The notes beneath the pieces are model-generated. The model had not been told where the DNA came from and did no database searches. It saw nothing but the letters and a program-made list of their open reading frames with translations. A DNA stretch of 64,000 nucleotides from Microbacterium sp. HD4P20 (GTDB lineage Bacteria; Actinomycetota; Actinomycetes; Actinomycetales; Microbacteriaceae): NCBI RefSeq assembly GCF_019449275.2, contig NZ_JAHZQZ020000018.1, forward strand, positions 124,001 through 188,000. Reading direction: 5' to 3'. Shown one piece after another: positions 7,480 to 15,717 of this stretch. The position numbers and the translations under genes were made by a program. Positions within the stretch are counted from its first letter, which is position 1. Each line of letters opens with the position of its first letter.

Positions 7480-8313
7480 ATGAACCACGAGGACCCCGAC
7501 GAGATCGACGCCAAGCGCGTAGTGCAGCGCGTGCTCGGCATCCAGCTTGAGCACGCCGACAAGTACGGCGGCGTTGACTACCGGTCTCTTGACGGGCGCA
7601 TCGCCGTCGAGGTGACGAGGGTCACCGCGGGAGACCGGCTGAAGAGCCGGAAGGCGATCAACAAGTCTGTAAAGAAGCAGACCCGCACCGCGCCGTTGTC
7701 GATGTGTTGGGTCGCCACACCGCCGGAGACCGGCGTGCGCCTGGACAGCTTCGTGCAGACGGTGCAGCCGGCGCTCGCGCAGCTTGAAGCGGCCGGCGTG
7801 CACGATTTCGATCGGGAGCGCGACGCTGTCGAGGTCATCCTGCACAACACCGGAACCCAGCACAGCCCGATCGTGGAGCCGCTCATGGTGCTCCTGAACG
7901 CCGGCGCCGAGACTGCGGCTGCGGTGCCTCACCAGGAGTACGCCGATGATCCTAACCACGAGCACAGGTTGCACTACGGGCTGGTGAGCCCGTACACGCA
8001 TCAGGGCAGCGACGACGCTCTGGCGCGAATCCTCGCTGAGCTCCAGGAGAAGACCGACAATCCGAAGAAGCTCGCCGAGTCGGGCGCCGAGGCGCGACAC
8101 CTGTTCGTCTGGGTCGACGGAGATACCGACCGGGAGATCAGCCGCGCGCTGCACGGCGAGGCACCGTCGTGGGTCTACGACGACAGCTACGGGACACCGT
8201 CGACGGCTCCTGATCTCGATCCCGCGATCACCCACCTGTGGGTGGTGCACGAGGGCACCCGTCAAGGCTGGGTCTGGGACGGGGAGAGCTGGCAGGGGCT
8301 AAAGGACGTGTGA
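7480..8313 (+). CDS. Hypothetical protein with a PD-(D/E)xK-like motif
   Basis: A 277-residue acidic protein. Near residues 28-50 GGVDYRSLDGRIAVEVTRV resembles the strand pair of PD-(D/E)xK nucleases, but the expected Lys is Thr (E-V-T), so activity is uncertain. The C-terminal half (HLFVWVDGDTD, THLWVVHEGTRQGWVWDG) looks like a beta-sandwich with repeated Trp. The ATG follows AAAGGAG at an ideal distance. The gene converges on the CBASS effector gene, with about 155 bp between the ends, and is divergent from the 56-residue/hydrolase pair. No homologue comes to mind. A defence-associated role is suggested only by position. Confidence 0.6.
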   Translation: MNHEDPDEIDAKRVVQRVLGIQLEHADKYGGVDYRSLDGRIAVEVTRVTAGDRLKSRKAINKSVKKQTRTAPLSMCWVATPPETGVRLDSFVQTVQPALAQLEAAGVHDFDRERDAVEVILHNTGTQHSPIVEPLMVLLNAGAETAAAVPHQEYADDPNHEHRLHYGLVSPYTHQGSDDALARILAELQEKTDNPKKLAESGAEARHLFVWVDGDTDREISRALHGEAPSWVYDDSYGTPSTAPDLDPAITHLWVVHEGTRQGWVWDGESWQGLKDV

Positions 8314-8469
8314 GCTCAGCGTCTCTGCTGCTCTCTCACGCGGAGGCAGAGTCGCGGCGGTCGCAGGGTAGTTGAAGCCTCAGCCGGCTCATGACCATTG
8401 CAGGACACTGCGCGGGCCCGTCGGGCCGGCAGAGAGAATCGTTCTTCTGCGCCGCAGGAGGGCGTGCGT

Positions 8470-9807
8470 TCAGGTGTCGTCGGCGCCGCTCGCAGCCGTA
8501 TCCCCGTCCTTGTCCCCGACTATAGGGAGCAGAGCGGCGGTGATTGGCCCCTCTGGAGCGCTGGCGTGCACATCGAGCGCGGCAACGTACCGCGGCGTGA
8601 AATCGCCATCCGCGTCGCTGTCATCCCACTCGAAAAGCCGCACGCGCAGCGTGTTCGAGAGTCTGCCCATCAGCACGGACAGCGGAAAGGGGCATCTCAG
8701 CAGCAGGTCGACCGCCGCGTTCCCATGCTGAGCGGAAAGCTGACGCACGCGTGCCATCGCCTCTGCGGCGATGCTGCCTGCGTCAGCCGGGTCGATGAGG
8801 CCCCCAACTCCATATGCAATCGTGGCGCTCGCGACATACTCGCCCACGTGGTCGGAGAGGAATCGCAGCGGCGCGGCATCGCTTGGGGTAGGAAGGAGGT
8901 CGACGTAAGCGACGACTCGCGGACGGCCACCGACCGTGGACTCAGCATCCACCGCGTCGAAAGTGAGCTGAGGCACTGCGGGCACGGCGGCCTCTGTCGT
9001 GCTCGCCCATTCGGCGTCGCGCTGGTCGATGACGGTGATGCCGCCGACGCGTGACGACGGCAGCGCGGCCCCGAGCGCGAACCCGACCGAGAGGTGCCCG
9101 CCGCCGGAAATGCGAACATCCCGCGCTCCGGTCGTGACGACTGCGTCCGGTAGAAGCGTGAGTGCTCGCCGCAAGTCATCGAGGCCCTCTGAGCTGGGGA
9201 GGCGCTCATGAGACGAGCGGCGGACTCGGACATCGAGCTGCGCGCCCGTGCGGTCGTAGACCTGCCCGATGTTGCGCGTCTGAACCGTGAGCTCGAAGAA
9301 CCCGTTCGCCTCCACGATTGCACGGTGTTGTGCCATGCGGTGCGCGACGGCCGCTCGAACGATGTCGAAAAGCCCGTCATCGGTTACGGGGTTCTGATTC
9401 ACGCCTTCAAGTTCGCGACGCACGCGCTCGAGGAGCTTGTCTGGTGCGCTGTAGTCGATCTTGCCCGGTGCGCGCTCGATGGCGCTCGCGACCAGCAGTT
9501 GGAATCGGTCGTCGCCGCGATGCAGCCTGATGAGCGCGGGCGCCTCGATGGACCTCACAATGGGGCTGTTAGCGATGTCGGGCGTGATGACCAGTACGCC
9601 GCCGGACAACCCGTCCGCCAGCGCTTGCTCCAGACGGTCCGCCGTATCGCCGGGCGGGAGGTCATCGACATCGCGCCACACGGGGATACCCGCCGCGCGT
9701 AGCAACCATCCGAGCGCGGAGACGGTGTTCGTTCCGTCTGACTGTCGGTACGAAAGGAACAGCGGACCTCGGACGTCGATGTCGTCCTGGCTGACAGGTG
9801 CGTTCAT
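8470..9807 (-). CDS. CBASS effector, TIR-SAVED NAD+ hydrolase
   Basis: A 445-residue two-domain effector. Residues 14-110 form a TIR domain: GPLFLSYRQSDG, then IPVWRDVDDLPPGD and SIEAPALIRL, with Glu88 the likely catalytic glutamate for NAD+ cleavage. From about 230 to the end is a SAVED cyclic-oligonucleotide sensor (GGGHLSVGFALGAALP, ITVIDQRD, LLLRCPFPLSVLMGR). In characterised TIR-SAVED proteins ligand binding assembles the TIR domains into an active filament that depletes NAD+. From memory, the best-studied one came from a Microbacterium and used cA3. The ATG at 9807 is 10 bp downstream of the cap3 stop. It is the last gene of the four-gene operon. Confidence 0.92.
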   Translation of the reverse strand: MNAPVSQDDIDVRGPLFLSYRQSDGTNTVSALGWLLRAAGIPVWRDVDDLPPGDTADRLEQALADGLSGGVLVITPDIANSPIVRSIEAPALIRLHRGDDRFQLLVASAIERAPGKIDYSAPDKLLERVRRELEGVNQNPVTDDGLFDIVRAAVAHRMAQHRAIVEANGFFELTVQTRNIGQVYDRTGAQLDVRVRRSSHERLPSSEGLDDLRRALTLLPDAVVTTGARDVRISGGGHLSVGFALGAALPSSRVGGITVIDQRDAEWASTTEAAVPAVPQLTFDAVDAESTVGGRPRVVAYVDLLPTPSDAAPLRFLSDHVGEYVASATIAYGVGGLIDPADAGSIAAEAMARVRQLSAQHGNAAVDLLLRCPFPLSVLMGRLSNTLRVRLFEWDDSDADGDFTPRYVAALDVHASAPEGPITAALLPIVGDKDGDTAASGADDT

Positions 9808-9817
9808 GATGCCTCGC

Positions 9818-10303
9818 CTAAGGGGTCGTGTCGGTGTGATGCACAAGCGGAGGAAGGTCACCAGTCGGAACGATGCGACAGGGCACGATACGGGTGCCGC
9901 GCGCCATCGACAACTCCATCGCATACGTCTGGCCTCGACGCCGAGTGATGAGCAACAAGACTGCGCGGCGCATCGCCAGAGCGGTCGTGCGAGTGGTGAG
10001 TACGTCGGTGCGGCTCGCCGGCGCGTCGGCGGGATGGGAGTGCCAGTCACCGAGATAGCCGAGTCGCGCATCGAGTCGACGAGCGTCGCGAATCGCGCGT
10101 TGAGTGACTCCGCGAGGGAGGATGAACTGGGAAGGGCCTCGCCGTGGCGAGTCGAACTCCCTCACATCGGTCACCCACGGGGAGTTGTCTACTGTCACGC
10201 CAATCAGGATGCCGCCGGTTTCGAGGGGGTGCGACCGGGCCGCGTTGACCTGCAGTCGCTCGAGGACCGATTCCGACATGTACACGATCGGCCCATCGGT
10301 CAT
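9818..10303 (-). CDS. cap3: CBASS Cap3, JAB/JAMM-type isopeptidase
   Basis: A 161-residue metalloprotease of the JAB/MPN+ family. ETGGILIG contains the catalytic Glu28, and GDWHSHPADAPASRTD gives the zinc motif H-x-H-P-x6-S-x2-D (His88, His90, Ser97, Asp100), so all active-site residues are present. In type II CBASS, Cap3 removes the conjugate that Cap2 forms between the CD-NTase C-terminus and target proteins, and so limits activation. The start overlaps the cap2 stop by ATGA. The ATG at 10303 places MTDGPIVYMSESVLERL at the N-terminus, where JAB domains normally begin. Confidence 0.92.
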   Translation of the reverse strand: MTDGPIVYMSESVLERLQVNAARSHPLETGGILIGVTVDNSPWVTDVREFDSPRRGPSQFILPRGVTQRAIRDARRLDARLGYLGDWHSHPADAPASRTDVLTTRTTALAMRRAVLLLITRRRGQTYAMELSMARGTRIVPCRIVPTGDLPPLVHHTDTTP

Positions 10304-11847
10304 GACACTGCCACCGGGAAGCGGTGTTCGCCGACGACATCGAACGGTGCCTCGTCGAGGGCGCGAAGGATTGTCACCGTATCCGCAGCGCGTCCAGCTC
10401 GGCCGAGCAGGAGGTCGATACAAGCGAGCGTTGTTTCAGAGGCAGCACGCAGGACGCTTGCCGGAGGCGCGTTGTGCACGGGTGCCGTGCAGCCGAGCTC
10501 GAGGAACCCGAACGATTCAGCTTCGTCGCCAGGCGGGATGGGTGGAAAGTCAGGCGCAGTCCGCTGTATGAGCGGCACGTCTTCATCGATCTGTCGTTGA
10601 ACGCGGAAGGCGTCGCCGCCACGCGCGAGAGACGCGCTGATGAGCGGGACGTTCGTCTCAGCGCAGGCTGAGGCGATAGCCAGTGTGGCGGCGAAGACCC
10701 CCGTGCAGTCGACGACGAGGTCGACGTTGCGCAGCAAAGGAAGAATGTCGTCGGGCCGAAGCGGAACGTCCTCGTGCACCGTCGGCTTGCACCAGGGCGC
10801 GATGTCCTCGATGTAGAGGCTCGTGAACCCTGCTTTCGAGTGCCCGACGGAGTGGGAAAGCAGGATGTGGCGCACCAGATTTGTGGAGCGCATGCTGTCG
10901 TTGTCGTGGAGACGGAGACGTCCGACACCACTAGTTGCCAACGTGCGCGCAACCTGGCTGCCGAGCGCTCCGACACCGGCGATGAGGACACGCTTGCCGC
11001 GCAACTGTGGGGCATCGGGGCCCGCACGACGGAGGCGGCTCTCGGTATCCGAGGGGGAGGTGACGTTCGCGAACGCAGCCAGCGTGCCCTCCGCGCCGGT
11101 GAAGGTGAGCACCAGTGCCTCGTACTGGTCGTACTTGGGCCAAGCTAGGACCGCGAAGTCGTAGCCGCCGCTCGGGTGATTCTCTTTGGCGTCACGTCGC
11201 CGCTGGAGACCGTTGTCGAGGTTGCGGCACTGCCGAGGTGTCAAAGCGGCTCGGAAGTCGTCGAGCGAGCGCGGGGTCTTGAGCGCGGCGTCTCGGAAGA
11301 AGACCGGCCCCGAGAGCAGGTAGCTCTCGGCGGGCCGCCTACTGAGTGTCAGCATCCCGTCGGCACGTCCATGGACCACATGGGTCATTCCGTTGCGTGG
11401 GGTGTCGAACAGCGCCGGGATATCCAGTTCCGCAGCGAGGGAGGCGCGCCCAGGGAACATCACCCACGCATCGAGAGCGCGGTCTTCCGGTCGAAAGCCT
11501 TGGGCCGCGCTGGCTGCCCAAGCTCCCAGTCGCTCCAAGTACCCACCCCAGGTTTGCGCAACGACCTGCGCCGGGTCATCGTCGGCCCAGAGGCAGATGT
11601 ATCCCGAGTCCGGCATGACGTGGTCGGACACGAGTCCGGGAACATAGCCGCGTACCGCTAGCGCCGGCCACCCGTCGGGGAAGGACAGCCGCATCTCAGT
11701 GAGGTCGGTCAGCGGTCGAAGCGCCTCCGGCAATGGGCCCACCCACCGTGCCTGATGTGTCTCAGACACCGGGCTGAACCCGGCCACAACCAGTTCCGCG
11801 CAGAACGCCTCGAACGCGGGCTGGTTGTAGACGTACGGCGCTCTCAT
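10300..11847 (-). CDS. cap2: CBASS Cap2, E2-E1 fusion (ubiquitin-transfer-like enzyme)
   Basis: A 515-residue enzyme that in known systems conjugates the C-terminus of the CD-NTase to cellular targets and primes cyclic-nucleotide synthesis. Residues 1-130 are E2-like, with a candidate transfer cysteine in DSGYICLW (Cys85). From about 285 a ThiF/E1 adenylation domain follows: RVLIAGVGALGSQVARTL (glycine loop 291-297), LRLHDNDSMRSTNLVRH (Asp315 for nucleotide and metal) and LGCTAPVHN with a candidate E1 cysteine (Cys453). The start overlaps the CD-NTase stop by ATGA and the stop overlaps the cap3 start by ATGA, so the subunits are co-translated. Confidence 0.92.
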   Translation of the reverse strand: MRAPYVYNQPAFEAFCAELVVAGFSPVSETHQARWVGPLPEALRPLTDLTEMRLSFPDGWPALAVRGYVPGLVSDHVMPDSGYICLWADDDPAQVVAQTWGGYLERLGAWAASAAQGFRPEDRALDAWVMFPGRASLAAELDIPALFDTPRNGMTHVVHGRADGMLTLSRRPAESYLLSGPVFFRDAALKTPRSLDDFRAALTPRQCRNLDNGLQRRRDAKENHPSGGYDFAVLAWPKYDQYEALVLTFTGAEGTLAAFANVTSPSDTESRLRRAGPDAPQLRGKRVLIAGVGALGSQVARTLATSGVGRLRLHDNDSMRSTNLVRHILLSHSVGHSKAGFTSLYIEDIAPWCKPTVHEDVPLRPDDILPLLRNVDLVVDCTGVFAATLAIASACAETNVPLISASLARGGDAFRVQRQIDEDVPLIQRTAPDFPPIPPGDEAESFGFLELGCTAPVHNAPPASVLRAASETTLACIDLLLGRAGRAADTVTILRALDEAPFDVVGEHRFPVAVS

Positions 11848-12890
11848 TGCAGCGCGAAACCGCGAGCGCGCGTCGGCCCGGTGGCGCTCACGGCGGCCGC
11901 GGCCGGCAAGGGTACGCCAGCGCCGCTGCAGCCGTCAGGAAGCGGGAAGACCTGACCGCGGTCGTTCGTGCCGAGGATGGTCCGCCACGTCTTCGCTGCC
12001 GCGCACGGCGTTGCTCGAAGCGCCTCCTGCGCGTCCGTCGCGAGCGCACCGAACGTCCGGCTCGCATACAGCCAGTCAGAGGTCTCGAGCGCAGGCTTGA
12101 GCGGCGTGCGGAGAATCGGGTCGAGGAGCCCTTCGCTCGCCGCCATGTGAAAGACGCGGGACACTTCGTAGAGCGAAGAAGCAAACAGCTCGGCCCATGA
12201 ATCGCCGGTCACGCGTCCGCTTTGCCACGCTTCGAACGCGGCGACCTCGACGTACAGGCCGCCCGGCTTCGCTGCGCCAAGATGCACATGGCGGACCTGC
12301 CGCAACAGCCGGACGACCGGCTTGTAGGCGTTGCGCCCGTTGACGACCGGGCTATTGGCGCTCGTGGAGAGCGTCTGCGAGGCGTCGCCGAACTCAACAG
12401 GGTTCGTCCGCACCCAGCGGTCAGATTCGTTCTGCCAAGTCGAGCGGTCACGATTGGGGATAGCCCAGTCCTTGCCCCACGGAACAGCCGGTACGGCGTC
12501 CACGCTGAACGCGAGGTCGGCCTGTGCATTGGGAGCGGCGAAGTCGACCTTCAGGCTGCGCGGCTGCGGGGTCACCCGACCGCCCTCGTCGATGAGTCCG
12601 TACGCGGCGATGAGGACCCTCGACACCGCGTCGTAGAGCACTGCAGGGTCGGAGGCAACACCCAAGTTGAGGAACCGAAGGAAGATGTCGACGTCCTTGC
12701 CTGGGTATCGAGCGGTTTGGCGACCATAGGACCCGATGAGAAGCGGGGTGATGCCCCAGCTCTTCAGCGTCGCGTCGGCTTCGAGAAGTTCGCGCACCTC
12801 GCTGTGAGCAGCGATGGCGCGCTGTTCCTTGTCGTCGCTGATGGTGACGTTGCTGACAGCGTTGCTGAACTGCGCCGGAAGTGTCTCCAT
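11844..12890 (-). CDS. CBASS cyclic-oligonucleotide synthase (CD-NTase)
   Basis: A 348-residue cGAS/DncV-like nucleotidyltransferase. The motif GSYGRQTARYPGKDVDIF carries the GS loop (Gly53-Ser54) and the first two metal aspartates (Asp66, Asp68); SLKVDFAAP gives the third (Asp116). On phage infection such enzymes make cyclic di- or trinucleotides that activate the effector, here TIR-SAVED, which in a studied relative needs a cyclic trinucleotide. ATG 12890 was preferred over the upstream start at 12932 because GAGGAGA lies 7 bases before it. The protein ends ...RGFALQ, not with the Gly or Ala usual for Cap2 substrates. It is the first gene of the operon; the 300 bp upstream must hold the promoter. 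Confidence 0.9.
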   Translation of the reverse strand: METLPAQFSNAVSNVTISDDKEQRAIAAHSEVRELLEADATLKSWGITPLLIGSYGRQTARYPGKDVDIFLRFLNLGVASDPAVLYDAVSRVLIAAYGLIDEGGRVTPQPRSLKVDFAAPNAQADLAFSVDAVPAVPWGKDWAIPNRDRSTWQNESDRWVRTNPVEFGDASQTLSTSANSPVVNGRNAYKPVVRLLRQVRHVHLGAAKPGGLYVEVAAFEAWQSGRVTGDSWAELFASSLYEVSRVFHMAASEGLLDPILRTPLKPALETSDWLYASRTFGALATDAQEALRATPCAAAKTWRTILGTNDRGQVFPLPDGCSGAGVPLPAAAAVSATGPTRARGFALQ

Positions 12891-13197
12891 GCGGGGGTCT
12901 CCTCGGGTTGGAGTGAGGTCAGGCAGGCTCAAAGGTACGACCTGCCCCGGACATCAGTGCGTGCGGGCGCTGCAACAGACTCTCAGTCAGTGTCGCGCAG
13001 TTGCGGCAACGCAACTATGTCGCGCGTGTCTCCTTGAACACCGGGCGGGGCCGGCAACACATGCAGGATGCGCTTGAGCCGGCTTCTAAGAGCGGCGCGA
13101 AGCCGATCCCCATACGTGCGATGACCGGTTAAGGTACCTGCGCGCCTCACGGGCGGCAAGCGGCTCAATCGGGCCATGGCGAGAGATCTCGGCGGCA

Positions 13198-13494
13198 TTG
13201 TCGATGCTCAAAAGGCTGAGATGGGCGTGCCTATCACTCTGGGGTCCCCAAATAGGGGAACGTTCCACGCGGTTGATGACGCGGCACGCGCTTATCGAGT
13301 CGATGGCGTTCGTGGCGCTCGGCGTCGTGCTGTCGATCGTCGTACAGGTGTGGGTGACGCCGGGACTCATCGAGCGGTGGATCGCGCGCAACGTGTGGGC
13401 GAAGCGGGCGGTGCTCTCGCTCCTGGACATGCTCATCCCGGTGTGCGAGTGCGACAACGTGCCCTCCGCCCGTGGTCTGCTGATCCGCGGGTGA
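13198..13494 (+). pseudogene. Fragment of a COG0701-type permease
   Basis: A 98-residue frame whose second half resembles the start of UPF0718/COG0701 permeases (ArsP relatives): one membrane helix ESMAFVALGVVLSIVVQVW, then LIERWIARN, then LIPVCECDNVPSARGLLIRG. The family motif is usually PVCECG-VP-AR, so Asp replaces Gly. The frame stops directly after RG, whereas full permeases have 300 or more residues and about eight helices. The remaining helices are not found downstream. This looks like a decayed remnant left by an earlier rearrangement in the island. A small functional single-pass protein is less likely. Confidence 0.55.
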
Positions 13495-13571
13495 CCTACA
13501 CACATCCCGCATCTGGGTGCATCCAAGCACGGTAGCTCGCCCTTCAGACGCTAGTCTCTGGCAATGGACTG

Positions 13572-14165
13572 GTGGGAAGCACATGGGCGGGGTGGTCTGC
13601 CTGGTGGTGTTCGCAAGATTGGGGAACCGTTCCAGATTGGTTCGCGGCGGTCGGTACAGTCGGAGGGCTACTCGTCGCGCTTGGCATCGTTCTGAATGAC
13701 CGGCGAACGAGAAGGCGAGAGCTGGCTGAGGCGATCAATGGCGCCTGGTCCGCGAAAGCCACCTCAGAGACGGATTTCTTCGAACTGATGGCAACCATCT
13801 ACAACGCGGGGAGCAAGCCTGCCCGTGCAGTGGCGGTGCGCACCTACGTTGCTGGTCTTTACGACCGGTCGCTCGAGCTCGTGAAGGATAGCGACGCGCG
13901 CGAGCACGACGATGAGCACATGCCTCCAGGAGCGACGCTACGCTTCAGCACTCGCATTACGGGGAGTCTGGCTGATCACATGAACGACGTGCTCCTGACA
14001 TGTGTCGACGGCAACGGACGTCCCTGGGTTCGGAACCTAACCAAGGGCACTTTGAAAGACGCGGCCAAGGTTGAGCTGCCTGATGGCATGGCGACCTTCG
14101 ACATTCACGGCGTCTCATTTGGCGATCAGGACGAAGGGAAGACGGACGCCAATCTCGGCACGTGA
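13572..14165 (+). CDS. Hypothetical membrane-anchored protein
   Basis: A 197-residue protein with a Trp-rich N-terminus (TWAGWSAWWCSQDWG), one membrane helix at about residues 22-41 (DWFAAVGTVGGLLVALGIVL), a basic stop-transfer RRTRRRE and a soluble domain of about 150 residues facing the cytoplasm. The N-terminal pattern W-x-x-V-x-D-W-x-A-x-x-G-T is common in orphan proteins of actinobacterial islands. The start used is GTG 13572; an overlapping ATG at 13564 is in another frame. Function is unknown. It stands alone between the permease remnant and the next orphan gene. Confidence 0.5.
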   Translation: MGSTWAGWSAWWCSQDWGTVPDWFAAVGTVGGLLVALGIVLNDRRTRRRELAEAINGAWSAKATSETDFFELMATIYNAGSKPARAVAVRTYVAGLYDRSLELVKDSDAREHDDEHMPPGATLRFSTRITGSLADHMNDVLLTCVDGNGRPWVRNLTKGTLKDAAKVELPDGMATFDIHGVSFGDQDEGKTDANLGT

Positions 14166-14438
14166 AGCTCGAAGACATCGCTCTGTGGAGCATAGTCGTT
14201 GAGTGGATTGCGGCAGTGGGAACCGTTCAACCTGAGAGTGCTCGTCCTGAGTAGGCGAGGAGTCAGCGGGTTCTGGCGCGTCCATCATCTGGCGCTCTAG
14301 CTCATCGGCGCGGGCCACCGCCGCGTGGTGGAGATACTCCAGCCTGTCAATCTGGCCGCTGAACGATGCGATTGATGCTTCTGCTGCTTCGGTATTCTTC
14401 TCATACCTGGGGACGGGCCAATCTACTGTGCCGCTAAA

Positions 14439-15200
14439 GTGCACGATGTGGGAGAAGAAGAAGAAGAAGAAGCTGCCGTCGCGGAGCGCTTACCAAAGGA
14501 CAAGGGTGCGCGGAAACGTGTTCAAACCCAGGCGGGCCGAGCGCTCTCGAAGGCGAAGAAGATCGCGGGAACCACCGTCTCCGCCACGGGCTCGTTCAAG
14601 CGAATCGCCACACCTGGAGCCGGCGCTGCATACTCGGTCCCGAGAGATCCCGTACCCCGACAGCTTGTGCGGACTCAGGCGCTGATCGCGCCGAAGGCAT
14701 TCGAGTGCGGCGTGTACATCCGCACCGACAGTCCTTACACTGCAGTTCTGATCCTCAAGAACCTCTTCGACTTCGTGGACAACCTTGGCTTTGACGCGTG
14801 GGATATCGTCGCGGTTGAACCTGGCTCTGTGTGGACGCGCATCAAGATGTGGGGGCAGAGCGTTGCCGACAAGCGCCAGACTAGAATCATCGCTAGCCAG
14901 CTGGTGCAGACCGCCGAAGCCATGACGGTAGACAAAGCTCTGTCGGAGAACACCGAGCGCTACGGGACGTCTGTCGCCGCGCTAGCTGAGGCCATGCAGC
15001 ACGCCGAGTCCGTGGTGCTCGATCTCGGCCCTTTGCAGTACGCGCAGCTCAAAGATGATCAGGGCAAGATCCACATTCGCAGCCGCGCCCTTGGATCGAA
15101 GGACATCGCTGCGCAGCGACTGAGCGACGACCAGCTGAAGCAGCCGCAGAAAGTGTTCGAGATGCTAGATGCCGACAGCAACAGCCTGGGGACGAACTGA
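14439..15200 (+). CDS. Hypothetical protein with a poly-Glu N-terminus
   Basis: A 253-residue protein of unknown function. After an N-terminal run of six Glu encoded by a GAA/GAG microsatellite (about 14450-14471) comes a basic stretch (RKRVQTQAGRALSKAKKIAG), then a globular part with FECGVYIRTDSPYTAVLIL, DNLGFDAWDIVAVEPGSVW and a final helix-rich segment. It has no membrane helix. GTG at 14439 is the first start; GTG 14448 also fits. The codon use is less GC-rich than the flanks, as expected for acquired DNA. I find no recognisable motif. Confidence 0.5.
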   Translation: MHDVGEEEEEEAAVAERLPKDKGARKRVQTQAGRALSKAKKIAGTTVSATGSFKRIATPGAGAAYSVPRDPVPRQLVRTQALIAPKAFECGVYIRTDSPYTAVLILKNLFDFVDNLGFDAWDIVAVEPGSVWTRIKMWGQSVADKRQTRIIASQLVQTAEAMTVDKALSENTERYGTSVAALAEAMQHAESVVLDLGPLQYAQLKDDQGKIHIRSRALGSKDIAAQRLSDDQLKQPQKVFEMLDADSNSLGTN

Positions 15201-15717
15201 GCCACACGCTTCAAATTGTGGTTCTGCTAGTCGATATCATCGGCAGATGAGCATGGCCCCAAGAGTTGAATACGCGATCGCCGAAGGCATTCGCACGAAG
15301 GCGGGCTTCGAGAAGGCCACCAACCTTGGGGATGCTTACATCTTGCTGCTCGGCCATTAGCCCACACGAGCAGCGCGGAGCGGCGCGTTGTCGCCCACCC
15401 GCCCAGGCCCCGGTCAGCAACGATTCTGCGAAAGGCCGGCCCTTCGATGCGACTGACTTACCCCGTTGAGCCCGACACGCGATGACCCGGTCATCCCGCG
15501 AGACGTCAGTACTGACTCCTGCGCCCGTCCGCGATCGCGCGAACTCCTCCGATCAGTCCGGCTGAGCGCTCAGTCAAGGACGCCCGCCCACTCGTCTGAC
15601 AGGACGTTCCGTGTCCCGGCGTGACCTGCTGGGTAACTCGAGCCGTCCAGCACCTCTCGGGTTAGCTGTTGTCGCGGGCCCAAGGCCGCCCGCGAGCCGG
15701 TCGTCAAGCGTGCTCGG
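15201..15717. other. Gene-free stretch
   Basis: No convincing gene. A 37-residue frame (15247-15360, MSMAPRVEYAIAEGIRTK...) is the only protein-like piece and could be a remnant. No RNA gene, strong hairpin or repeat is visible. Confidence 0.4.

Noticed and set aside
14115..14444. Minus-strand 109-residue frame starting VHFSGTVDWPVPRYEKNTEA
   Set aside because: Looks partly helical, but it overlaps the end of the 13572 gene and the start region of the 14439 gene, has a GTG start without a ribosome site, and its C-terminal half looks random.
15247..15360. 37-residue plus-strand frame MSMAPRVEYAIAEGIRTK
   Set aside because: Too short, no ribosome site, no recognisable family; at most a remnant.
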